From contig JAIKYD010000113.1 in NCBI GenBank assembly GCA_024683485.1, forward strand, positions 1 to 64,000: a DNA stretch of 64,000 bases, given 5' to 3'. Below, in pieces: positions 54,401-60,648 of this stretch (its first letter is position 1; each line of letters starts with the position of its first letter). Origin of the DNA: Saccharofermentans sp. (GTDB lineage: Bacteria > Bacillota > Clostridia > Saccharofermentanales > Saccharofermentanaceae). Both the position numbers and the translations under genes were made by a program. Below the pieces are notes generated by a model. It saw only the letters and a list, made by a program, of their open reading frames with translations. It was not told where the DNA came from and made no database searches.

Positions 54401-54437
54401 AATCTTTGCTCCTCCTCCGAAGCCGGGAAGAGACTGA
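51411..54437 (+). CDS. NAD-dependent epimerase/dehydratase with long repetitive tail
   Basis: A 1008-residue protein. Residues 1-330 are an extended SDR domain with nucleotide motif SGGEGALGK, a Ser-Ser-Ala active region (VYLSSAYALNP) and Y-x-x-x-K in GEYAKSKAE; such domains act on nucleotide sugars or sterol/flavonoid-like substrates. The other 680 residues are low-complexity: Ala/Lys/Glu/Pro-rich (365-530), nine SGFPRA-type repeats (531-727), a Ser/Leu/Gly stretch (767-828) and SPF-x-x-AFKPAQ repeats (848-960), then an acidic end and a Pro-rich C-terminus. No signal or membrane span is visible. The start follows AAGGAG. The tail is probably disordered; role unknown. Confidence 0.8.
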   Translation: MSVKYLVSGGEGALGKTVISMLLQRGEKVRILMSELSDTRIYRNNPNIEICYGISTDKDSMREFFELDDPRSAVLFHTDEYVSLSDATNLTMRRVNVIGAENVVDMCLKRKVGKLVYLSSAYALNPEVKGEDITIHFDRNKVEGEYAKSKAEAAAYVMEKVALNRLNAVMVLPTFIIGPGYSEDYEINKVLNSYLNNGTIPPKEGGRAFVDVRDVANAMLTLADKGEPGAGYIVSGDYKTSGEFFQDVNDIKGIEKPVKTASKLVMSKSLAKLVDFYYKITHKENPRQAYSLFSDNPDARFEDNSKGILPELTISFKDSLNDTIKGAQSGGIQAAAAVAPKTEKKPSDNAQGKAEKKSSAEAMEARLKQSQNVTSKANTVSTTVEEAPLRPAHTRPATAAAQAAAEEAEKAVKEEAPKSIIPQSTLKDPEAGAKAEEVSKSNSESAFRFGSTPAKFTNAEVPQKSIIPKTETKSPSAPEAAKTEPVKSIIPPAAPKTEPVKSIIPPAEPKVSSASKETEATKVSEEPKQAATSGFPRAAATPSSAPAAQRPATSGFPRAAATPSSAPEAQRPATSGFPRAAATPSSAPAAQRPATSGFPRATATPSSAPAADVKTNDAPKEKEVSAPEESVKEAPKASGFPRATATPSSASSAQRPATSGFPRAAATPSSAPVAQRPASSGFPRAAATPSSAPAAQRPASSGFPRAAATPSSGFPRAAATPSSAPAEPKEEPVKKAADPVKNPVQSAPNPFRSTEPSPFKSAQSTGSSLGNGSSLGGSTLKSESSLGGGATLLSESSLGGGSTLGSGSSLGGGSSLGGGSSLNGSATLNPDSSKQSVNYAFMSAQAEHSPFKPAQSSDPSPFKPAQAVAPKEGNSSPFSSAFKPAQSAAPADKTESSTPFSSAFKPAQSAASAPKAEPASPFSSAFKPAESAAPAAKTESGSPSPFSSAFKPAESNAAAAPAPKVSERLSFSDSDLADLEDEIDKFGVPSGPVVPPGIFAPPPKPGRD
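53001..53592 (+). repeat. Coding tandem repeats, SGFPRAAATPSSAP type
   Basis: Nine copies of a unit of about 20 residues (60 bases) built on SGFPRAAATPSSAP, most ending AAQRPA-T/S. One is interrupted by a 20-residue acidic insert, and one is shortened to 13 residues. Copies differ mainly at third codon positions (TCA/TCT, GCA/GCT), so the array is not a very recent expansion, but copies 6-9 are closer to each other. Confidence 0.85.
53708..53895 (+). repeat. Coding repeats, SSLGGGSTL type
   Basis: About eight degenerate copies of S-S-L-G-G-G/N with alternating T-L elements, giving a Ser/Gly/Leu-rich stretch inside the epimerase tail. It is followed by SPF-K/S-x-A repeats from 53952 to 54285, a third and separate repeat class. 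Confidence 0.75.
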
Positions 54438-54458
54438 TTATTTGAGTGATATAAACAA

Positions 54459-55079
54459 TTGGAATCGTTAAAGATAAATAAGAGAATAATTTTAGCAAGC
54501 GCGTCTCCCCGGAGGCGCGAATTGCTGTCTTTGGTTACAGACGGTTTTGAGATAATGACAGCTGAGGTGGACGAACGGGCTGCCGAGATCAGGATGGAAG
54601 AGGAGGGTGTTCCTTCGCTTAAGGTCAGTGAATGTCTCGCAGAGATAAAAGCAAAAGCTGTTTTTGATATGCTCACTGAAGAAGAGAAGGCCGGTTCAAT
54701 AGTTATCGGTGCTGACACCTCGGTCGTTTTGGATGATGTTATATTTGGAAAACCACAGGACAGGGATGATGCTGTGCGTATGCTTTCCTTGATGTCGGGG
54801 AGGGTGCATGTGGTGGCGACCGGAGTCGCGCTTTTCGCCGGACAGAAGAAAAGACTGTTTACAGAAGAAACGCGCGTGGAATTCAATGAACTGGATGCTT
54901 ATCAGAAAACTCTTATAGATGATTATTGCGATGGCGGATCACCTTTTGATAAGGCAGGTGCATATGGTATTCAGGACAAGGGCGCGCTGCTGATAAAGAA
55001 GATTGATGGAGACTACTCAAACGTTGTCGGTTTACCTGTTGCAAGACTGGCGCGGGAGCTTCAAATCATGATAAAATAA
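54459..55079 (+). CDS. maf: Maf family nucleotide pyrophosphatase
   Basis: Hydrolyses non-canonical or modified nucleoside triphosphates to monophosphates, acting as a house-cleaning enzyme and linked to septum control. The 206 residues have the family start ILASASPRRRELL, the metal region VIGADTSVVLDD and the C-terminal KAGAYGIQDKGALLI with GDYSNVVGLPV, as in dTTP/UTP-preferring members. The frame opens with TTG and has only a weak ribosome binding site (GAGTGA), 21 bases after the preceding stop, so it may depend on coupling with that gene. Confidence 0.92.
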   Translation: MESLKINKRIILASASPRRRELLSLVTDGFEIMTAEVDERAAEIRMEEEGVPSLKVSECLAEIKAKAVFDMLTEEEKAGSIVIGADTSVVLDDVIFGKPQDRDDAVRMLSLMSGRVHVVATGVALFAGQKKRLFTEETRVEFNELDAYQKTLIDDYCDGGSPFDKAGAYGIQDKGALLIKKIDGDYSNVVGLPVARLARELQIMIK

Positions 55080-55116
55080 TCCTTGGAATAAGTTTGGGTT
55101 CCAAGGAGGAATACTA

Positions 55117-55506
55117 ATGTTCGGGATAGGTTTAAACAATTTGATAAAGATCGGCTTCAGGGTAAGCGATCATATACTTAAGCAGCAGGAGATCGAGCGT
55201 TCGAGGACTGCTTCAGAAAAGGCAAGACTTCAGGCTGAAGCTTCCAGAGAGAAGGCTATCGAAGAAAACGCCAGACACAGAAGAACACAGCTGGAGGATG
55301 AGATCGCGCGTGCAAGCGTTGCTGTAGAATGCCCTAACTGCGGTTCCACAGGCAACCGTATCAGAAGGAATTCCACAGGATTTTGCCAGTTCTGCGGAAC
55401 TGCTATCCAAATCAGCGAGAGCGGTATTGCATATATAGCTGATCCGATAGAAAAGGCCAGGGCTTTAGCTGCAGAAGAAATCAAGCAAAAGAGCGGAGCT
55501 TGTTGA
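55117..55506 (+). CDS. Small coiled-coil zinc-ribbon protein
   Basis: A 129-residue protein of unknown function. An N-terminal hydrophobic start (MFGIGLNNLIKIGFRVSDHI) is followed by an Arg/Glu/Ala-rich helix, probably a coiled coil (about 25-70). A zinc ribbon follows (CPNCGSTGNRIRRN and FCQFCGTAI, C-x-x-C twice), and a charged tail with DPIEKARALAAEEI. It follows CCAAGGAGGA and is the first of three adjacent genes (next start one base after its stop), of which the third also carries a zinc ribbon. Confidence 0.72.
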   Translation: MFGIGLNNLIKIGFRVSDHILKQQEIERSRTASEKARLQAEASREKAIEENARHRRTQLEDEIARASVAVECPNCGSTGNRIRRNSTGFCQFCGTAIQISESGIAYIADPIEKARALAAEEIKQKSGAC

Positions 55507-55507
55507 A

Positions 55508-56098
55508 ATGACTAAAGCAGGCAAAAGCGGCGGAACTGCAGGAAGTGTAATTGCACTCATAGGAATCTATGCCTTGATCTATGTTGTATGCACAGCACTG
55601 TTTATCGGTCTGTTCCATACGGATATTCTTAAGAATATGGAAGTCCTTATGTACCGCGGTGTAGCGTTTATAGTTATGGCCGGAGTCATAGCTGCTGTTG
55701 TGATGGGCATCATAAGAAAGTTCTGGGGCTTTGTTACGGTAAGAGACATCATAATGATGTTTGTTATCTTTTGCTGTGTGAATATGGTGTTCCTGACACT
55801 GGTACCAGTTACGGTTGAACGGTCTGTATCAGTCTTTATGCTCAGTTATATGGATGAGAATTCTGATCAGACATTCACGCAGGAATCTGTAGGAGAGGTT
55901 TTCACATCGAAATATGTGGAAGATTATGGTGCCTTTGAGAAGAGATTCGATGAGCAGGTGGTAACAGGTACGATCGAGCAGAATCCTGACGGATCATATT
56001 CGATCACCGAACGTGGAAGATTCATCGTTAAGATGTTCAGAACAATAGCGGAATGGTTCGATACTGACAGACGTTTGGTATATCCGAACGAGAATTAA
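55508..56098 (+). CDS. Three-span membrane protein of unknown function
   Basis: A 196-residue protein with about three N-terminal membrane spans (SVIALIGIYALIYVVCTALF, AFIVMAGVIAAVVMGII, IIMMFVIFCCVNMVFLTLV), then a soluble domain of about 90 residues with ESVGEVFTSKYVEDYGAFEKR and a basic/aromatic C-terminus. I recognise no family. The start lies one base after the zinc-ribbon gene's stop, showing co-translation. Confidence 0.7.
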   Translation: MTKAGKSGGTAGSVIALIGIYALIYVVCTALFIGLFHTDILKNMEVLMYRGVAFIVMAGVIAAVVMGIIRKFWGFVTVRDIIMMFVIFCCVNMVFLTLVPVTVERSVSVFMLSYMDENSDQTFTQESVGEVFTSKYVEDYGAFEKRFDEQVVTGTIEQNPDGSYSITERGRFIVKMFRTIAEWFDTDRRLVYPNEN

Positions 56099-56127
56099 TA
56101 ACTTTGAACTGACAGCGAGGTATTAGT

Positions 56128-57135
56128 ATGTCCAGTGGTGATTTTCACGGCGGTGATACCCATAGCGGAAGTTTTCACGATTCGGATATCGGCGGATCAT
56201 TTGGAGGCGGAGGAGATTACTACGGCAGTCCGGGAGATTACTATTCCGATGGCGGATCCGGGAATGCATTTTTCTCAAGTTCATCATTTATTTCAGCCGG
56301 AATATATGGACTTATCTGGCTTCTCTTTATAATCATTAATGCCAGTTTTAACTTTGTATCAGGTTTTAAAGTCCTGGATCTTATTCTTATAACTTCGGGT
56401 ATCGTTTTGCTGGCCCTGGGTATGAAGGATTATCGAAGGACCTTTGCTCTCAGTTATATAAAGAGGGGAAAGATGCCAAAGCATGAAGGAAGTGTCTGGC
56501 ACGGCAAATGTACTTTGGATGCTTTGGGTGACAGTAAGAGCTGGGCGGTTGAAGGTAAAAACCATTATCAGATCTCGTTTCTTGACGGCGAATTCGGACC
56601 GGACAATGCTGAGAAGGTTTACGACACTATGAAGCGGACACCAGGTATTATCTGGATGAACCTGGCCGTCTGGGTAGTTATAAGCGTCATAAGTATTATC
56701 TCACATGTGTTTTTCTATGAACTTATCATCCCTGCTTTTGAGAATGCAGTAATGAGCGACCAGGCGTTTGCTTTTATTGATGCTTTTACGCACTATCTGC
56801 CGTCTGTTATTGTTCTGCTCTGCGGTGCCGCCTGTTTTATCATTGTCAGGGTCAGAGACAATATTCTGCACAAGTGTGCTGTGCGTATTGCCAAAGACAA
56901 TGAGGCTGTCGAAGAAAGACTTAAAACTGAGGAATACATAGCATTCCAGCTTAGCAAAAAGTGGTATTACAATACTTGTCCTAACTGTGGTGCTGAGGCA
57001 TCGGCAACACAATCGGCCTGCAAAACATGCGGTTCCTCACTGGAGGTGCCGGATTCTGTGAAATCATATCCGGGGTCGGTTCACAGGCTGTCCAGTCCGC
57101 CGGCATCATTTTCCCCGGACAGTAATCCGGAATAA
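56128..57135 (+). CDS. Membrane protein with Gly/Ser/His-rich N-terminus and C-terminal zinc ribbon
   Basis: A 335-residue protein of unknown function. Residues 1-55 are Gly/Ser/His/Asp/Tyr-rich (SGDFHGGDTHSGSFHDSD, GGSFGGGGDYYGSPGDYY). Four spans follow: two near 58-100 and two near 175-245. The C-terminal part has a zinc ribbon (NTCPNCGAEASATQSACKTCG) and a Ser/Pro tail. The Gly-rich lead resembles the low-complexity ends of TPM-domain proteins but no TPM domain is present. It is the third gene of the zinc-ribbon trio, behind GCGAGG. Confidence 0.7.
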   Translation: MSSGDFHGGDTHSGSFHDSDIGGSFGGGGDYYGSPGDYYSDGGSGNAFFSSSSFISAGIYGLIWLLFIIINASFNFVSGFKVLDLILITSGIVLLALGMKDYRRTFALSYIKRGKMPKHEGSVWHGKCTLDALGDSKSWAVEGKNHYQISFLDGEFGPDNAEKVYDTMKRTPGIIWMNLAVWVVISVISIISHVFFYELIIPAFENAVMSDQAFAFIDAFTHYLPSVIVLLCGAACFIIVRVRDNILHKCAVRIAKDNEAVEERLKTEEYIAFQLSKKWYYNTCPNCGAEASATQSACKTCGSSLEVPDSVKSYPGSVHRLSSPPASFSPDSNPE

Positions 57136-57165
57136 TGAAAGTTCTTTATTTGCTTTCCGGGAAGA

Positions 57166-58155
57166 TCAGATCCTTCCGAATCCTACTGCCTTTCTGACAA
57201 GTTCGTACTTTTCCCTGGCAATGCTGTTTGTGTAGTCGCGTCCCGCATCAAGAATATCATCTATGATGCCGCTTGCCATGACTTCGTTGTACTTTTCCTG
57301 GAAAGGAACGACTTTGCTGACGACTGCTTCAGCAACGGCCTTCTTAAGATCTCCGTATCCGCCGCCTTCAAATCCTGCAACAGCATCTTCAATGGATGTG
57401 CCGGTAAAAACGGAATAAATAGTAAGAAGGTTGGACACACCGGGTTTATTGTCTTCGTCAAACTTGATGATGCCGTCAGAATCAGTGACTGCAGACATTA
57501 TCTTCTTGCGGATCGTCTTTTCGGGATCGGAGAGGAAGACAGATGCCTTCGGATTGTCTGTTGATTTGCTCATCTTCTGGGCAGGATTCTGCAGATCACG
57601 GATCTTGGCACCTATTGTAGGGATCAGAGGTTCGGGAATCTTAAAGAGTTCGCCGTAACGGTTGTTAAATCTGATAGCGAGGTTTCTGGCAAGCTCAACG
57701 TGCTGCTTCTGATCGATTCCGGTAGGAACATACTTGGGGTCATAAAGGAGAATGTCTGCTGCCATCAGGTCGGGATATGTAACCAGACCTTCCGTGAACG
57801 CTTCATGAAGTGCGGATTTTGCCTTAAACTGATGCATTCTCGTAAGGTCGCCGTGAGGAGTGTGGCATTCAAAGATCCAGGACAGATTTGCATGATAGAG
57901 ATTCTCGGACTGGATGTAGATGTGCATATTCTCAAGGTTGGGATCAACACCGCAGGCAATGTACATTGCAATAGCGTTTATGATATTCCTGTGAAGAGCA
58001 TCGGGATCCTGTGGAACCGTGATGGCATGCATATCAGGGACGAAGAGAAATGTCTCATAGTCTTTCTGATAATTAACTATCTGAGAGATGCCGCCCGCAT
58101 AATTACCAATCGTAAGTGATCCGCTGGGCTGAAGGCCCGTAAGTAATCTGTCCAT
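57166..58155 (-). CDS. trpS: Tryptophanyl-tRNA synthetase
   Basis: Class I synthetase of 329 residues charging tRNA-Trp. The HIGH-like motif is in GLQPSGSLTIGNYAGG, tryptophan-binding residues lie in ADILLYDPKYVPTGIDQKQHVELARN, and the KMSKS motif is QKMSKSTDNPKA. The start follows GGAGGT. It is a single-gene unit on the minus strand, convergent with the zinc-ribbon trio; the 30 bases between them show no terminator. No T-box was found in the 77 bases upstream. Confidence 0.96.
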   Translation of the reverse strand: MDRLLTGLQPSGSLTIGNYAGGISQIVNYQKDYETFLFVPDMHAITVPQDPDALHRNIINAIAMYIACGVDPNLENMHIYIQSENLYHANLSWIFECHTPHGDLTRMHQFKAKSALHEAFTEGLVTYPDLMAADILLYDPKYVPTGIDQKQHVELARNLAIRFNNRYGELFKIPEPLIPTIGAKIRDLQNPAQKMSKSTDNPKASVFLSDPEKTIRKKIMSAVTDSDGIIKFDEDNKPGVSNLLTIYSVFTGTSIEDAVAGFEGGGYGDLKKAVAEAVVSKVVPFQEKYNEVMASGIIDDILDAGRDYTNSIAREKYELVRKAVGFGRI

Positions 58156-58232
58156 AAATAACCTCCATTGTCATTAAGACGACTAATATTATCACGTTAT
58201 AATATAATTTGAAAAGATAGGAGGTCAGTCAC

Positions 58233-58961
58233 TTGTTATATATTCTTACGGCTCTTAAATGCGAGGCTTCAGCGCTGGGGACAATACCAGGTAAGGTTAT
58301 TGTCACTGGTGCCGGCAAAAGAGCATTGGACCGCATCATGGAAATTGAATTAACGCCTGATGACTATGTGCTTAACGTCGGAATCTGTGCCGGCGTGAAT
58401 AGGGGCAGAGGTTATCTTGTCAATCAGGTTATCTCACAGGAAACAGGCAGACGCTTCTATCCGGATATTCTTTTTGAATCAGGTGCTGATGAGAGGTCTC
58501 TTACCACATCGCCGGATATTGTTACCAAAGTGGGAGAAGACATGCTCTTCGATATGGAGTCTTCTCTGATCTGTGACAGCGTTCTGAAAGTTATTCCGCC
58601 TTCCAACCTTGCAATTTATAAAGTTGTCTCTGACAGTGGTGATAAGTTTCCGTCGGCAAATGAAGTGACTTCGATGATCAGGGAACATATAAATGAGATC
58701 AGCAGGATAGCTGAACTCCTTGTGCCATGCAGTGCAAAGAAAAGTTACCAGTTTCTGCCTGAGAGTATTCCTGAGGAGATGCATCTTACACAGTATATGA
58801 GAAATGAATTGCATGATATAGAGCATTACTGTGTTGTGGCCGGAAGAGAAAAAGAACTGCTTGGACTCCTGGATAATATGCGCGAAAAGGGCAGACTTCC
58901 TGCAACGGATAAAAAGGCCGGAAGGGAGGTTCTCGATGAGATTTACTCATATCTACGTTGA
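58233..58961 (+). CDS. Nucleoside phosphorylase/MTAN-like protein
   Basis: A 242-residue member of the purine nucleoside phosphorylase/nucleosidase family, closest in motifs to MTA/SAH nucleosidase. LNVGICAGVNRGRGYLVN is the phosphate or ribose region, MESSLICD places the catalytic Glu, and KVVSDSGDKF gives the catalytic Asp of the R-x-I-S-D-x-A-D type. The C-terminal 75 residues are an extra helical part. The start is TTG seven bases after AGGAGGT. It overlaps the radical SAM gene by 26 bases. Since radical SAM enzymes release 5'-deoxyadenosine, a nucleosidase partner is plausible. Confidence 0.78.
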   Translation: MLYILTALKCEASALGTIPGKVIVTGAGKRALDRIMEIELTPDDYVLNVGICAGVNRGRGYLVNQVISQETGRRFYPDILFESGADERSLTTSPDIVTKVGEDMLFDMESSLICDSVLKVIPPSNLAIYKVVSDSGDKFPSANEVTSMIREHINEISRIAELLVPCSAKKSYQFLPESIPEEMHLTQYMRNELHDIEHYCVVAGREKELLGLLDNMREKGRLPATDKKAGREVLDEIYSYLR

Positions 58962-59910
58962 GGAGAGAGCCTACGGGTATCCTCTTACCGGTACTATCCT
59001 TTCCGGGATTCCCGGGGCCAAAGTGGTCACGATCAGACATTATAAGGATGTTTTCGACAGAAAGAGACAGAATGCACCTTTGCAGAAAGAACACCAGGCC
59101 TTGATAATTGCAGTGAGGGACGGTAACAGGATCTTCAGGGGCGCTCCGGTTTGCCAGTCATTCGGGCAAAAGAATTTCTATTATGCGAGTTCCATGATGA
59201 ACTGCCCCTTTGATTGCGGATATTGTTATCTTAAAGGCATGTATCCTTCAAGCAATATGGTCGTCTTCGTGAATCTTGATGATTACAGAAAAGATATCGA
59301 AGACAAGATCAAAGAAGGACCGATGTATGTATGTGCGTCATATGATACGGATCTCCTGGCGATGAACTCCCTTACAGGGCATGCTGATTTTTGGAAAGAA
59401 ATGGCGCAGACGAACGGAAACCTCCTCGTCGAACTCAGGACGAAGGCTGCTGTGAATGTAACAGATAACATATCGAATGTCATCTATGCTTTTACTTTAT
59501 CTCCTGAAGAAGTGATGTTACGCTATGAACGCAATACTGCCTCCGTGGATGCGCGGATAAAGGCAGCGGCCAGAGCATTGGAAAACGGGGCAAAGGTCAG
59601 GCTTTGCTTCGATCCTGTTATCAGGATACCGGCATGGAAAGACGCATATAAAGAACTGATAGATAAGACTGTTTCATATGTTGATTTCAGTAAACTCACA
59701 GATGTGAGTGTCGGCACGTTCAGAATATCGGCTGATTATCTGACCAGAATGCGGAGGGCATATCCTGATTCTGAAATCGCATGGTATCCTTATGTCATAA
59801 AAGATGGTGTAGCACAATATGCACCTGACGCTGACAGGGAGATGCAGGAATTTGTCTGCGGACTGCTTGGAAAATATACCGGAATGGAGAGAATATTCAC
59901 ATGGAACTGA
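58936..59910 (+). CDS. Spore photoproduct lyase-like radical SAM enzyme
   Basis: A 325-residue radical SAM protein aligning along its length with spore photoproduct lyase: THIYVEERAYGYPLTGTIL at the N-terminus, the cluster C90-x3-C94-x2-C97 in MNCPFDCGYCYLKGMY, VVFVNLDDY and the C-terminal WYPYVIKDG. Where B. subtilis SPL has EASC (hydrogen donor C141) this protein has CASY, so Tyr136 replaces that Cys. It may repair another lesion or carry out a different reaction. The ATG at 58936 follows GGGAGGT within the nucleosidase gene. Its end overlaps the SDR gene by ten bases. No other sporulation gene is in the window. Confidence 0.85.
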   Translation: MRFTHIYVEERAYGYPLTGTILSGIPGAKVVTIRHYKDVFDRKRQNAPLQKEHQALIIAVRDGNRIFRGAPVCQSFGQKNFYYASSMMNCPFDCGYCYLKGMYPSSNMVVFVNLDDYRKDIEDKIKEGPMYVCASYDTDLLAMNSLTGHADFWKEMAQTNGNLLVELRTKAAVNVTDNISNVIYAFTLSPEEVMLRYERNTASVDARIKAAARALENGAKVRLCFDPVIRIPAWKDAYKELIDKTVSYVDFSKLTDVSVGTFRISADYLTRMRRAYPDSEIAWYPYVIKDGVAQYAPDADREMQEFVCGLLGKYTGMERIFTWN

Positions 59911-60593
59911 AGACAGCGGTCGTGACCGGAGCATCATCCGGCATCGGGCTTGCAATAGCTGAGATGCTTACGGAAGAGGGATATAAGGTTTATGGAATCG
60001 GCAGGATCTTTCCTGACGGATGTGATTTTTTTGAGAAACGTATATCACTCGATTTAAGAGACACGGATATCCTGCTTGAGAAGATCTCCGGGATAAAGAA
60101 GGTCGATCTTCTGGTAAATGCAGCCGGCAGCGCATATTACGGACTTGCTGAATTTAACACTCCGGATCAGATCAAGGAAATGTGCCGGACAGATATTGAG
60201 GCCCCTATGATCTTAATTTCCGCACTTCTTCCCAAACTCAAAGATTCAAAGGGCATGGTAATCAATATCGCCTCTGTCACTTCAACAAGGATAAACACTC
60301 ATGGTGCGGCATACGGTGCGCTCAAGGCAGGGCTTCGGAGTTACGGCAGAAGTCTTTATGAAGAGGTCAGGAAGACAGGTGTCAGAGTCGTTACAGTATG
60401 CCCGGATCTTACGGCCGGGACAAAATTGTACAGGAATGCCAATTTCAAACCTTCAGAAGAAGACGGATGCTATCTTGTCCCCGGAGATACTGCTGAGTGT
60501 GTCAGAGATATCATCAATATGCGCGAAGGGGCTGTAGTGACAGAAGTAGAGGTAAGACCCCAGTTCAATAGGATAGAAAAGAAGAGAACCTAA
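59901..60593 (+). CDS. Short-chain dehydrogenase/reductase
   Basis: Classical SDR of 230 residues, using NAD(P)H on an unknown substrate. The cofactor motif is TGASSGIGLAIAEML, followed by LLVNAAGSAYYG. The active-site Ser lies in NIASVTSTR, and Y-x-x-x-K is YGALKAGLRSYGRSLYEEV. It overlaps the radical SAM gene by ten bases, so the three genes from 58233 are one translationally linked unit, and its substrate is likely tied to the radical SAM product. The end of the protein is short, without a dimerisation extension. Confidence 0.9.
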   Translation: MELKTAVVTGASSGIGLAIAEMLTEEGYKVYGIGRIFPDGCDFFEKRISLDLRDTDILLEKISGIKKVDLLVNAAGSAYYGLAEFNTPDQIKEMCRTDIEAPMILISALLPKLKDSKGMVINIASVTSTRINTHGAAYGALKAGLRSYGRSLYEEVRKTGVRVVTVCPDLTAGTKLYRNANFKPSEEDGCYLVPGDTAECVRDIINMREGAVVTEVEVRPQFNRIEKKRT

Positions 60594-60648
60594 GCGAAGT
60601 GCGGCTGAATTGAAATGCGCATTTGATTAATATATTATTCCTAATTGT

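Noticed and set aside
53924-54886. A 320-codon open frame on the minus strand
   Set aside because: It is antisense to the repeat tail of the epimerase gene and to maf. Its protein is the reverse reading of the Ser/Ala/Pro codons, with no ribosome site or family match.
47752-59910. The DUF4130 protein and the SPL-like radical SAM protein as the known TIGR03915/TIGR03916 pair
   Set aside because: The radical SAM protein matches spore photoproduct lyase along its length, lies 10 kb away and belongs to another operon.
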